Of a DNA stretch of 33,774 bases, positions 22,703 to 30,042 are shown piece after piece; the stretch's first letter is position 1; each line of letters starts with the position of its first letter. Below the pieces are notes generated by a model. It had not been told where the DNA came from and searched no databases. It saw only the letters and a list, made by a program, of their open reading frames with translations. Origin of the DNA: a virus; the IMG/VR virus record IMGVR_UViG_3300009130_002028, positions 1 to 33,774 of that record. One strand, 5' to 3'. The translations under genes were made by a program, and so were the position numbers.

Positions 22703-23480
22703 TGGTTTCTCCTGTCGGCTGGTTGGTTGTCGAAAGTGCGTTGATGAATGCGGTCCACGAGAGATCGATTTCCTCGTCAATGCCGTAACGGTTCTTCGCG
22801 ATGCATGACGGACCGCCGACGCAGCGAAGAATGCGTTCGCCACCGGCGCTGCCGATCTCTTTGGCGATCGATCGTTTGCGGCCGAAGCCGGCGTCTTCGG
22901 TCTGCGTGCGGAACTTCCGCGTCGCGAACAGCACGGCGTCCGACCACTCATTGACGAGAGCACCGGCGTGCTTGTGAAGCCGTGGTGAGTAGCGGTCGTA
23001 CGCGGCGGTTTCCGGGTCTTCGAACTTCTCGACCTTCGCGTGAGCGATGCAGATCACGACCATGCCACGATCGGTCCGCAGCCCGTTCAGAGCGTCGAGC
23101 ACTTTTCGCCAGAGCGACACGGCATGCGTGTAGCCTTTGGCATAGCCGCCATCGACTTTCTCGATCGACGCGACGTTGTACTGCCGGCACAACTCATCCC
23201 AGATCAGTCGCTCCAGCCAATCCAATGAATCAATCACAACCGACTGATAGTCGTGCTGCTCCATCGCGAGGTCAGCCAGTGCTGACTCGACGTCTTCGAA
23301 GGTCGTGGCGAGCGGAAAGCGATCGCAGTCGATCTCCGCAAGGCCATCTTCAGTCTGAATGAAGACGGGTTTCGGAGCCTGTGCCGCAAACGTGCTCTTC
23401 CCGATGCCCTCCGTGCCGTACACCACCAGTCGTGGCGGCATGGGCTGACGGCCCTTCTGAATCTGCTTCATGAGTGACAT
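22695..23480 (-). CDS. Sak4-type RecA-like ATPase
   Basis: The 261-residue protein has Walker A GTEGIGKST (22-30) and Walker B SVVIDSLDW (80-88). A GMVVICIAHAKVEKFEDPET segment and a later ALVNEWSDAVLFATRKF are also typical. Sak4-family proteins are single-domain RecA relatives that promote single-strand annealing recombination with a phage SSB partner. Here the likely partner is the adjacent DUF669 product. It overlaps the preceding small gene by 13 bp. The order small protein, Sak4, DUF669, RusA, helicase and primase forms one recombination/replication operon downstream of copy 2 of the promoter-like element. Confidence 0.92.
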   Translation of the reverse strand: MSLMKQIQKGRQPMPPRLVVYGTEGIGKSTFAAQAPKPVFIQTEDGLAEIDCDRFPLATTFEDVESALADLAMEQHDYQSVVIDSLDWLERLIWDELCRQYNVASIEKVDGGYAKGYTHAVSLWRKVLDALNGLRTDRGMVVICIAHAKVEKFEDPETAAYDRYSPRLHKHAGALVNEWSDAVLFATRKFRTQTEDAGFGRKRSIAKEIGSAGGERILRCVGGPSCIAKNRYGIDEEIDLSWTAFINALSTTNQPTGETNG

Positions 23481-23791
23481 GCAGTTGCAGTCCTTTCGTT
23501 GAGTGGATGACGTGGGTTGGGTTGGTTGTTGCGTTCAATTCGAAAGGCGTCTTCGCCGAACTCACGACGAAGAAAGCCGAGGAACACCTTGCACAGGTCG
23601 CGACCGGCATCGGTGTCGGCCGCGACGACGACGGTGCGAGCGTCCGTGTCGAGAAAATGCCCCGCGTCCATGCGGACGCGTTCACTGCCATGCAGGCTTT
23701 CCGTAGCCCAGATCGCGAGCAGCAGGCTCGCTTCCACATCCTCGAAGGGGACTTCGTCTGCGAAGACGAAGCGTCGGGCAGTGCTGTGCAT
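23468..23791 (-). CDS. Small protein, first gene of the recombination operon
   Basis: I chose the ATG at 23791 (MHSTARRFVFADEVPFEDVE), giving 107 residues. A longer frame to 23932 would run through the promoter-like element and into the sigma gene. The protein has an N-terminal strand-helix region (PFEDVEASLLLAIWATESLH) and a central strand ARTVVVAADTDAGRDLCKVF that leads into a helix, with a disordered C-terminus. I know no family. Position ahead of the Sak4 gene in an early operon suggests a DNA-metabolism accessory or anti-host role, which is inference. Confidence 0.75.
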   Translation of the reverse strand: MHSTARRFVFADEVPFEDVEASLLLAIWATESLHGSERVRMDAGHFLDTDARTVVVAADTDAGRDLCKVFLGFLRREFGEDAFRIERNNQPNPRHPLNERTATACHS

Positions 23792-23828
23792 CCAGGTGTT
23801 CCTCGGCGGGATTTGTTTCGTCTCTACC

Positions 23829-23862
23829 TGTAGACCTACCCGGTTCGGACGCGAGGTGACGA
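23829..23862 (-). promoter_or_regulatory. Conserved promoter-like element, copy 2 (recombination operon)
   Basis: On the minus strand this reads TCGTCA, twelve bases, then ACCGGGTAGGTCTACA. It lies in the 79-bp gap between the sigma gene's stop and the first gene of the recombination operon, 37 bp before that start. It carries the same overlapping inverted half-sites (CTAC-CT-GTAG) as copy 1. Being placed between the sigma gene and its neighbour, it separates sigma transcription from the operon behind it. Confidence 0.7.
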
Positions 23863-23870
23863 AGTGATTT

Positions 23871-24479
23871 TCAAAGCCAGTCCCGGAGCGCTGCGTCCTC
23901 GAAGCGCTGGCGCAATCGTCGAACAGCGTCATTGAGCGTTGTTCGTGGGACTCCCAGTTCGCGTGCCGCCTGGGAGATCGACGTTTCGCTCAATCGCCTC
24001 GCCAGGTCCCGATCGTCGCCGTTGAGCGTTTCGAGCAGTGACGTGACATCAACGGCCAGCGATTCCTGTTCGAGTTGATCACGCGGTGCCTGTCCGCGGT
24101 GGCGGTTCTTTTCCGTCGTGTCGAGACAATCGCCGAGTTCAACAGGTGCCTCGCCCGGTACTGGCACTTTGCAATGCAGCGAATCCAGTCGATCACTGTC
24201 GCGTTTGAGAGCGCGCTGGTCGCGCAGCAGGTTGGCTGCGCAGCGATTGACGACCGTCGTCACGAAGACATGCCAGTGGGCACGCTTCGGATCGAAGGAC
24301 TCCGCATGGCGAAGCAGCTTGAGCCAGAGTTCCTGTTCGATGTCGTCCCGGTCGTGCGACTGGAACCCGGCTCGCCCGACCATGCGCCGGGCGGCGCGAC
24401 GAACGACCGATTTTGAGAAGTTGTCGGGGATGCGTGGCTGGCTGATTGCGTCGGTGTTTTTTTCAGTGGTCTGCAACAT
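23871..24479 (-). CDS. Phage-encoded RNA polymerase sigma factor
   Basis: The 202-residue protein has sigma70-family regions 2 and 4 only, in the ECF/sigma70-like style. Region 2 (about 25-95) contains DRDDIEQELWLKLLRHAESF, DPKRAHWHVFVTTVVNRCAA and NLLRDQRA, matching the helices that contact the -10 element. Region 4 (about 145-198) has a helix-turn-helix in ISQAARELGVPRTTLNDAVR. GGAG lies seven bases before the ATG at 24479. A sigma factor in a prophage probably redirects polymerase to phage promoters; the three-copy element is the obvious candidate target. Upstream there is an 8-bp perfect hairpin (24508-24528), possibly an operator. A non-sigma DNA-binding role is less likely because both regions are present. 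Confidence 0.88.
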   Translation of the reverse strand: MLQTTEKNTDAISQPRIPDNFSKSVVRRAARRMVGRAGFQSHDRDDIEQELWLKLLRHAESFDPKRAHWHVFVTTVVNRCAANLLRDQRALKRDSDRLDSLHCKVPVPGEAPVELGDCLDTTEKNRHRGQAPRDQLEQESLAVDVTSLLETLNGDDRDLARRLSETSISQAARELGVPRTTLNDAVRRLRQRFEDAALRDWL

Positions 24480-24566
24480 TTCGTGACTCCGTCGGGGTGG
24501 AACTCCCGTCGTGCCCGATGCACGACGACAGCCCCCGGCGGGCTGGCACGAAACGCGGAAAGAAAA
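24480..24566 (-). promoter_or_regulatory. Sigma gene leader with operator-like dyad
   Basis: The 87-bp leader lies between the upstream terminator and the sigma gene. It contains a perfect inverted repeat at 24508-24528, CGTCGTGC-CCGAT-GCACGACG, and a smaller one near 24529 (AGCCC-CCGGC-GGGCT). I find no clear -35/-10 pair, and no copy of the three-copy element. The dyad could bind a regulator that controls sigma production. Confidence 0.55.
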
Positions 24567-24599
24567 TCAGCCGGGTGACGCAACGCGTGACCCGGCTGA
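24561..24599 (-). terminator. Intrinsic terminator of the lexA operon
   Basis: On the minus strand a 10-bp stem TCAGCCGGGT/ACCCGGCTGA encloses a second 4-bp stem (ACGC/GCGT) with loop GTT, and is followed by TTTTCTTTCC. It lies 66 bp after the last gene of the lexA operon and before the sigma gene leader, so it isolates sigma expression from LexA-controlled transcription. Confidence 0.88.
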
Positions 24600-24664
24600 G
24601 ACTTTCGTCTTGAGATTTCACGTCTTGCAGTTGCGCGAAAACGCGGCCACTGCAAGTGCAACGC

Positions 24665-25612
24665 TCAGTCCTCCACTTCCACCGGCGGTCGAATGGACCC
24701 GCTCCACGACACGAGGGCATTGAGATCGGCAGCCGTTTCCCAGAGCACGCGAAGAACGTCCGCGCTGTCGTCCTTCAGGCAACGGCTGACATCGGATTCG
24801 CTGAGTCCGGTCATGCGGGCCAGCTCGGCCTGCGTCGGTCGCGGAAGCAGACGCGGCGAACCAGTTCGTTCCCGCGTATCGGCTGCGTGATTCCGCGCGG
24901 CATTGAGATGCCGCTGCATTTCGTGAATCAGCTTTTCGATCTTCGCGGCTCGGCCACCGCGTTTCTTCGGAGCAGTCCGACGAGATCGCTGGTCTGCAGA
25001 CGCGTCATCAAACCGAGCAGCGACCTGATCAGTATCGAACACCAGGCCATCGCCGGTTTCGAGAATGATGCTTTCCAGCGCGAGGACGACTTTCGATCCA
25101 GCAAATGGCCAGCGGCGAACCGATGCTTCGGTCGGAACGACGACCATCGCTGCCGGGCGGCGATCCATCTCATTGAAAATGTTGGCCTCGTGTCCCCGCC
25201 AGTTGCGAGCGAACACGGTCTCTCGCGACCTGCCATTCCACGTGGCTGTTCCCCATCGCCAGAGTCGGCCGGTGACAAGTTCAGTCGCTGGACCGCGAAG
25301 TTTCATTGAGCTGCTGAGAAGTGCGAGCAGTACGGGAACGTCGATGTCCCATCGCTGGAGACTCGATCCGTCGATTCTCGTTGGCCCACACTCGGGACAC
25401 ACCAGCATCAGTGACTTCGCGAGCGGCGCAACGCGTCCGACTCCGGCACATTGCGGACACGGCAGTGATCGCGCCGGCTGCGCTGGAGTGAGAACTCGCG
25501 TTCCGTTCATCCATGCTGGTGACGGAGACAGCCAGCGTTCGACGTCAGACGACGAGAGCCGGGCTGGTTCCATCTCCAGCGTCTGCAGCACTCTCGACAG
25601 ACTGCTCGTCAC
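24665..25612 (-). CDS. Zinc-ribbon/HTH protein of the lexA operon
   Basis: The 315-residue product starts at a GTG (25612) preceded by GGGGGA six bases upstream, overlapping the upstream gene by 68 bp. An ATG at 25573 would also be possible. Residues about 52-76 form a zinc ribbon (C-P-Q-C and C-P-E-C, in LPCPQCAGVGR and LVCPECGPTR). Residues about 255-290 form a helix-turn-helix (PTQAELARMTGLSESDVSRC). A basic stretch (RRTAPKKRGGRAAKIEKLIH) sits between. The overall design is of a DNA-binding regulator or replication accessory. No enzyme motif is visible. Its cotranscription with LexA suggests induction by DNA damage. Confidence 0.78.
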   Translation of the reverse strand: MTSSLSRVLQTLEMEPARLSSSDVERWLSPSPAWMNGTRVLTPAQPARSLPCPQCAGVGRVAPLAKSLMLVCPECGPTRIDGSSLQRWDIDVPVLLALLSSSMKLRGPATELVTGRLWRWGTATWNGRSRETVFARNWRGHEANIFNEMDRRPAAMVVVPTEASVRRWPFAGSKVVLALESIILETGDGLVFDTDQVAARFDDASADQRSRRTAPKKRGGRAAKIEKLIHEMQRHLNAARNHAADTRERTGSPRLLPRPTQAELARMTGLSESDVSRCLKDDSADVLRVLWETAADLNALVSWSGSIRPPVEVED

Positions 25613-26768
25613 GCTCGATCCCCCATCGCTTGAGGTACTTGTGCACGATCTCCACTCGTTCCGGCCGTTCGCTGCGGACGGTGCATGAGTTCGGCCAGGT
25701 CACGTTGAAGGTCACCGTGCCGCCGCGCGTCCGTCCGCGAGGGGCAAACTGAAAACAGAATGTGACCTGCGTCACATGCACGGCATGCATCGGACATCCC
25801 GTATCGTCCAGACACTCGTTGATCATGTGGTAAACGTCGTCAGGCGACCGGTCGGGATCGGCTTCCAGCGTGATCCGGCGATGGCTGTTTCGGAACGACA
25901 GCCGCATGGCCCGGATCCGGACTTCGACCGCATCTTCGGGATCGGTGGCCAGCGAGAAGTGCGGGTCCTTGAGCACATCGAGGTCATACACGGTCTCGGG
26001 CTTCCACGGAGCGAGTTCCACACCAAGCACCGTGCGCCCGAAAACGGCCTCAATGCGGTCGCGAACTTTCGGTGGCACGCGAGCCAGCAGCTCAAGAGTG
26101 CCATCGACCGGCGAGAAGGCAAAGATGATCTGAAACGTCTTCCGCATCATGCGTGGTCGCAACCGCCCGGCTGAATCGTGAATGGTGACGTTCTGCACGA
26201 AATCATCCGGCCACGCGAAGAAGTACTCGACGCCCTTTCGACTGAGCGTCTCGACCGTGCAGTGCCGTCCCCGTCCCTGTTCCCACACCAGCAGGTCAGA
26301 CAGCTCTCGCGAGAGACGCTCGATGGCTTCCGGAGTCGTGTCAGGATTCCTGCAGGGCAGGTCTGTCCGTTTTCGCCAGCGACTCAGCGATTGGACTTCG
26401 TGAATCACCAGTGCCGACTGCACAAGTTCCGGCTCATTCAACCACGCCCACATCGCCTTGTGATACCAGCCGCCGTTGTCCGGGAGACGGCTTGCGAAAT
26501 CGAAATCACCAGCGTCCGCTGCCGCTTCGACCAGAGCATTGAATCCGGTCTCGCGTGACAGCTCGCAGACATCATGCAGGTTCGATTCGACCCGGTCGAA
26601 GTCATCATCAGAGAGATCATCGAGAGCCTGCTGAATGGGACCGATCTCCCGCTTCTGCAGGCCATCCCAGTCGATGGGCAGTGAGTCCAGATTCATCCGG
26701 ACGAAGAATTCCCGCAGCAGCGGGTTGGGAACCATGCGCAGCACGGTTGGCAGTGAAAATCGAGTCAT
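25545..26768 (-). CDS. Hypothetical protein of the lexA operon (407 residues)
   Basis: The ATG at 26768 overlaps the lexA stop (ATGA), so this gene is coupled to lexA. The protein begins MTRFSLPTVLRMVPNPLLRE and is mixed alpha/beta. Visible segments are an acidic helical N-half (QALDDLSDDDFDRVESNLHD and SRETGFNALVEAAADAGDFD), WYHKAMWAWLNEPELV, and a C-terminal half with VTFCFQFAPRGRTRGG and a final KYLKRWGIERDEQSVESAAD. It contains no P-loop, no zinc cluster and no transmembrane segment. I do not recognise a family. Because it is a large protein controlled by an SOS-type repressor, it is a good candidate for a novel damage-inducible or anti-host factor. Confidence 0.8.
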   Translation of the reverse strand: MTRFSLPTVLRMVPNPLLREFFVRMNLDSLPIDWDGLQKREIGPIQQALDDLSDDDFDRVESNLHDVCELSRETGFNALVEAAADAGDFDFASRLPDNGGWYHKAMWAWLNEPELVQSALVIHEVQSLSRWRKRTDLPCRNPDTTPEAIERLSRELSDLLVWEQGRGRHCTVETLSRKGVEYFFAWPDDFVQNVTIHDSAGRLRPRMMRKTFQIIFAFSPVDGTLELLARVPPKVRDRIEAVFGRTVLGVELAPWKPETVYDLDVLKDPHFSLATDPEDAVEVRIRAMRLSFRNSHRRITLEADPDRSPDDVYHMINECLDDTGCPMHAVHVTQVTFCFQFAPRGRTRGGTVTFNVTWPNSCTVRSERPERVEIVHKYLKRWGIERDEQSVESAADAGDGTSPALVV

Positions 26769-27427
26769 TCGTTCTGTTCCTGCTGAATTCGGCGGACCGC
26801 CACGACTTTGCCCAGCACGCGAAGGTCTGCGTCTGGAGCCACCGGTATCGGTCGATACCGGGAGTTCTCGGGACGCAGTTCAATCTCGTGCCCCTGTATG
26901 GACAGTCGTTTGACGGTCGCTTCGCCATCCAGCAGTGCGACCACGATGTCACCGTTCTCGGCCACCGGCTGTTGACGGACGACGACCAGGTCTCCGGTCT
27001 GCATGCCGGCATCCTGCATGCTGTCACCAGAAACCCTCAGAGCGAAGTGCCGGCCCGAACGCACCTGAGCCGCGTCGACCAGCACTTCCCCTTCGACGTT
27101 TTCTTCCGCCAGCAGCGGCGTGCCCGCAACGACCGTGCCCACGATCGGCACCGAAACGAGTCCGGCCGGATCGGGAGGCACCTGCCTGACCACAGTCAGG
27201 CTGCGGGCCTTGCGCGGTTCCCGATGCAGATAACCTTTGCGCACGAGCTGCGTGATCTGCTCATGCACACTGGCGGGAGCGATTCCCAGCGCGTCCGCCA
27301 GTTCCTGCATCGTCGGCGGAACATGATTACGTGCGAGCCATTCCTGCACCGCCGCCAGCGTCTTCTGCTGGGGTTCGGTCAATCCGGAAATGGGGCGTCG
27401 ACCACGACGCACACGCTGTCCCGCCAC
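26765..27427 (-). CDS. lexA: LexA-like repressor (S24 peptidase)
   Basis: The 220-residue protein starts at a GTG (27427), with AGGA seven bases upstream. Residues 1-75 form the winged-helix DNA-binding domain (LTEPQQKTLAAVQEWLARNH, MQELADALGIAPASVHEQIT and RKGYLHRE). Residues 90-220 form the S24 autoprotease. The cleavage site is A101-G102 (VGTVVAGTPL), the nucleophile S136 lies in SGDSM and K173 in ATVKRL. It self-cleaves on a RecA filament and should act as the prophage's SOS-responsive repressor. It lies just before two regulated proteins and is the most likely lysogeny switch. Whether it is host or prophage in origin is not certain, but it is embedded in the phage block. Confidence 0.95.
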   Translation of the reverse strand: MAGQRVRRGRRPISGLTEPQQKTLAAVQEWLARNHVPPTMQELADALGIAPASVHEQITQLVRKGYLHREPRKARSLTVVRQVPPDPAGLVSVPIVGTVVAGTPLLAEENVEGEVLVDAAQVRSGRHFALRVSGDSMQDAGMQTGDLVVVRQQPVAENGDIVVALLDGEATVKRLSIQGHEIELRPENSRYRPIPVAPDADLRVLGKVVAVRRIQQEQNE

Positions 27428-27474
27428 GGAACTGTCCTTTCATCGCCTTTTTCTGCTGTCCAATGATCTGCGGC

Positions 27475-27502
27475 ATTTTAGCCCGAATATCTGTCAGGTC
27501 AA
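27475..27502 (-). promoter_or_regulatory. Sigma70-type promoter of lexA
   Basis: On the minus strand TTGACC (27497-27502) and TAAAAT (27475-27480) are separated by 16 bp, a near-consensus sigma70 pair. Transcription would start near 27467, about 40 bp upstream of the GTG start. A TCAATTGA palindrome overlaps the -35 element at 27499-27506 and may be part of an operator. Confidence 0.75.
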
Positions 27503-27594
27503 TTGAACGAGCATTTTCCGACGCCGCATCGTCGGGCGCTGGAGAGAACAACCACCGGCGATTGAACGAACCGGTCGCTTTCGCGAGATCGATT

Positions 27595-27628
27595 TCGTCA
27601 GTTCGAACTCCGACCGGGTAGGTCTACA
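27595..27628 (+). promoter_or_regulatory. Conserved promoter-like element, copy 3 (recombinase cassette)
   Basis: On the plus strand it reads TCGTCA, twelve bases (containing the palindrome GTTCGAAC), then ACCGGGTAGGTCTACA. It is divergent from the lexA promoter and 95 bp before the first rightward start. The second half-site after the core is less conserved here (GACAG instead of GTAGA) than in copies 1 and 2. Confidence 0.7.
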
Positions 27629-27723
27629 GACAGGGCGAACGAATAACCGCTAAGACCGCATTGGCCGCCGCATCGCTGAACTGCGATCGCCCTGCGCGCT
27701 GCCTGACTCATGGCAGGATGCTC

Positions 27724-27906
27724 ATGACAGATGATCCCGTAGTGATGACGTCGAATGAACGTCGAACCGAGCTGGCCGCGATCTTCGCTGCTGTCATTCT
27801 GCGCCAGCGTTACCGGCTGATCGCCGAACAACAGGAGTTGTCCGCGACCGACACGACATGCCTTGAGCTTCCGTCCGAAACCGTGCTCAGTGACCACGAC
27901 GGTTAA
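27724..27906 (+). CDS. Small protein preceding the recombinase cassette
   Basis: I chose the ATG at 27724 (MTDDPVVMTSNERRTELAAI), preceded by AGGA; an ATG at 27718 is in frame two codons earlier. The 60-residue product has a central hydrophobic helix (TELAAIFAAVILRQRYRLIA) and an end reading CLELPSETVLSDHDG. It resembles short proteins that accompany serine recombinase/DUF2924 cassettes in Planctomycetes. The function is unknown. It follows copy 3 of the promoter-like element. Confidence 0.72.
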   Translation: MTDDPVVMTSNERRTELAAIFAAVILRQRYRLIAEQQELSATDTTCLELPSETVLSDHDG

Positions 27907-27955
27907 CGGTTTCGAGATCGCGTGATGCGATCGGTTTCTCAAACGGAGGCATGTG

Positions 27956-28453
27956 ATGTCATTGAATGTGGGCAAAGAGATCTCAGCTCTGCAGCGGATG
28001 ACAGTCCGGGAGCTGCGACGAAAGTACGAAGACGTCTTCGATGATGAGACGAAGACGGGCAACCGGGCCTGGCTCATCAAGCGGATCGTCTGGCGAATTC
28101 AGGAACTCGCCGAGGGTGGTCTGTCCGAACGGGCTCGCAAGCGGGCGGAGGAACTCGCGAACGATGCCGATCTGCGGCTTTCGCCACCGCGTCCCAAACC
28201 TGTCACAACAAACCCGGAAGCGCAGACGGTCACAACTCACGTGCAGTTCGATCACGACGATCGATTACCGCTGCCAGGGACAGTGCTGTCCCGCGAGTAC
28301 AAGGGCCGTACGGTTCAGGTCCGCGTGCTGACAAGCGGGTTCGAATACGAAGGCGAGGTCTACCGTTCGCTCAGCGCCGCCGCGAAGACGATTACCGGCA
28401 CGCACATCAACGGTTTTCAGTTCTTCCGCCTTCGTCGGGAGGATCGGAGATGA
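27956..28453 (+). CDS. DUF2924 family protein
   Basis: I chose the ATG at 27956 with GGAGG six bases upstream; the GTG at 27953 is the alternative. The product has 165 residues. The N-terminal half is a basic helical module (MTVRELRRKYEDVFDDETKT, NRAWLIKRIVWRIQELAEGG, LSERARKRAEELANDADLRL). The C-terminal half is a small beta domain: LPLPGTVLSREYKGRTVQVR, FEYEGEVYRSLSAAAKTITG and THINGFQFFRL. This is the DUF2924 pattern, which nearly always precedes a resolvase-type recombinase. It probably helps the recombinase find or pair DNA sites. It overlaps the recombinase start as ATGA. Confidence 0.92.
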   Translation: MSLNVGKEISALQRMTVRELRRKYEDVFDDETKTGNRAWLIKRIVWRIQELAEGGLSERARKRAEELANDADLRLSPPRPKPVTTNPEAQTVTTHVQFDHDDRLPLPGTVLSREYKGRTVQVRVLTSGFEYEGEVYRSLSAAAKTITGTHINGFQFFRLRREDRR

Positions 28454-30042
28454 GCCAGTTCTCTCAACGTCGTAACGGCCGGGACAAGCCGCCAGCGGCA
28501 ATTCGATGTGCCATCTACACGCGGAAGTCGACGGACGAAGGCCTCGACCAGGAATTCAACTCGCTCGACGCACAACGTGAATCCGGCGAGGCGTACATTC
28601 TCAGCCAGGCACAGGAAGGCTGGGAGCTTGTCGCCGACCATTATGACGACGGTGGTTTCACCGGCGGCAACATGGATCGCCCGGCGCTGAAGCGAATGAT
28701 GGTCGACATTGAAGCCGGCCGGATCGACTGCGTGGTCGTCTACAAGGTCGATCGCCTCAGTCGGTCGCTGATGGATTTCTCCCGCATGCTGGAGAAGTTT
28801 GACCGGCACAGCGTGTCATTCGTCGCGGTCACGCAGAATTTCAACACGACCAGTTCGATGGGGAGATTGACACTCAACATCCTGCTGTCGTTTGCCCAGT
28901 TCGAACGCGAGATCATCTCGGAACGGACGAGGGATAAGATCGCCGCAGCGCGCCGCAAGGGAAAATGGTCGGGCGGCATGCCGCTGCTCGGCTATGACGT
29001 CGACCCGCGTGGCTCGAAGCTGATCGTCAACGAGGACGAGGCCGTTCGCGTTCGAACGATCTACGAGCTGTATCTCGAGCATCGCTCTCTGCTTGCCGTC
29101 ATCCAGGAACTCGAGAATCGCGGCTGGCTCAACAAACGCTGGGTCACCCGCAAAGGCACTGAACGCGGCGGGAAGACGTTTACGAAATCGAGCCTGCACA
29201 AGCTGCTCACCAATGTGACCTACATCGGCAAGCTGCGGTACAAGGACGAAGTCCACGAAGGGGAGCATGCCGGTATCGTCGATCCGGAAACCTGGCAGCG
29301 CGTGCAGTCGTTGCTTCAGCGGAATGGGCGCACTGGTGGCGCGCTCGTGCGGAACCGCTTCGGGGCTCTGCTGAAGGGCCTTCTTCGCTGCGTTCCCTGC
29401 GATGCGGCAATGGTGCCGACACACACGAAGAAGCCGGACGGGAAACGCTACCGCTACTACGTCTGCTCGGCGGCGCAGAAACGGGGATGGCACACCTGCC
29501 CGTCACGGTCGATCCCCGCGACGGAGATTGAACGATTCGTCGTCGATCAGATCCGCTGTGTCGGTCGGGACGAAGAGTTAATTCGCGACACCGTCACACA
29601 GGCCCGCCAGCAGGCCGATGAACTGGTGCAAGGCTTGGAAGCCGAACGCCACGGTCTCGAACAGGAACTTGTCCGCTGGAATGACGAAGTAAGACGACTG
29701 ATCGACCAGTTGAATCCGAGCGAGCAGGCATCGCCGGCGGTCGATCGTCTGGCCGACCTGCAGGAACGCATCCGCGACGGCGAAAGACGCATGACCGAAC
29801 TTCGCGAAAAGGCACTCACACTCAGTCACAAGGTGGTGGACCAGAAAGAAGTCGCACAGGCGATGTCCCTGTTTGACCCGCTGTGGGAGTCCATGTCACC
29901 CCGCGAACAGGTTCGTGTCATCAGCCTGCTGGTCTCCCGGGTCGACTACGACGGTGCCCGCAACAAGGTCGCCGTCACGTTTCACCCTAACGGAATCCAG
30001 ACACTCACCGAGGAATTCACCGACGAGGACAACGCATCATGA
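28450..30042 (+). CDS. Large serine recombinase (resolvase/invertase family)
   Basis: The 530-residue protein has an N-terminal catalytic domain with S27 in AIYTRKSTDEG, then EFNSLDAQRESGEAYI, DRPALKRMMVDIEAGRIDCV, VYKVDRLSRSLMDF and LSFAQFEREIISERTRDKIA. The recombinase domain (GKWSGGMPLLGYDVD through WLNKRWVTRKG) and a zinc-ribbon domain (LLRCVPCDAAMVP and YYVCSAAQ) follow, and a coiled coil (about 395-470) closes it. This is the usual large serine integrase/transposase build. It can integrate or excise the element at attP/attB, and is the likely prophage integrase. The neighbours DUF2924 and HTH are characteristic of this family. Attachment sites are not identified. Confidence 0.93.
   Translation: MSQFSQRRNGRDKPPAAIRCAIYTRKSTDEGLDQEFNSLDAQRESGEAYILSQAQEGWELVADHYDDGGFTGGNMDRPALKRMMVDIEAGRIDCVVVYKVDRLSRSLMDFSRMLEKFDRHSVSFVAVTQNFNTTSSMGRLTLNILLSFAQFEREIISERTRDKIAAARRKGKWSGGMPLLGYDVDPRGSKLIVNEDEAVRVRTIYELYLEHRSLLAVIQELENRGWLNKRWVTRKGTERGGKTFTKSSLHKLLTNVTYIGKLRYKDEVHEGEHAGIVDPETWQRVQSLLQRNGRTGGALVRNRFGALLKGLLRCVPCDAAMVPTHTKKPDGKRYRYYVCSAAQKRGWHTCPSRSIPATEIERFVVDQIRCVGRDEELIRDTVTQARQQADELVQGLEAERHGLEQELVRWNDEVRRLIDQLNPSEQASPAVDRLADLQERIRDGERRMTELREKALTLSHKVVDQKEVAQAMSLFDPLWESMSPREQVRVISLLVSRVDYDGARNKVAVTFHPNGIQTLTEEFTDEDNAS

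Noticed and set aside
27595-27628. Serine recombinase attachment site at copy 3
   Set aside because: The same sequence also occurs at two positions far inside the phage in front of operons, which does not fit an att core; a regulatory role is simpler.
27598-28080. A 160-residue minus-strand frame near copy 3 of the element
   Set aside because: It runs across the promoter-like element and antisense to the small protein and DUF2924 genes, with no recognisable domain.
28816-29493. A 225-residue minus-strand frame
   Set aside because: It is antisense to the recombinase catalytic and zinc domains, which are intact on the plus strand.
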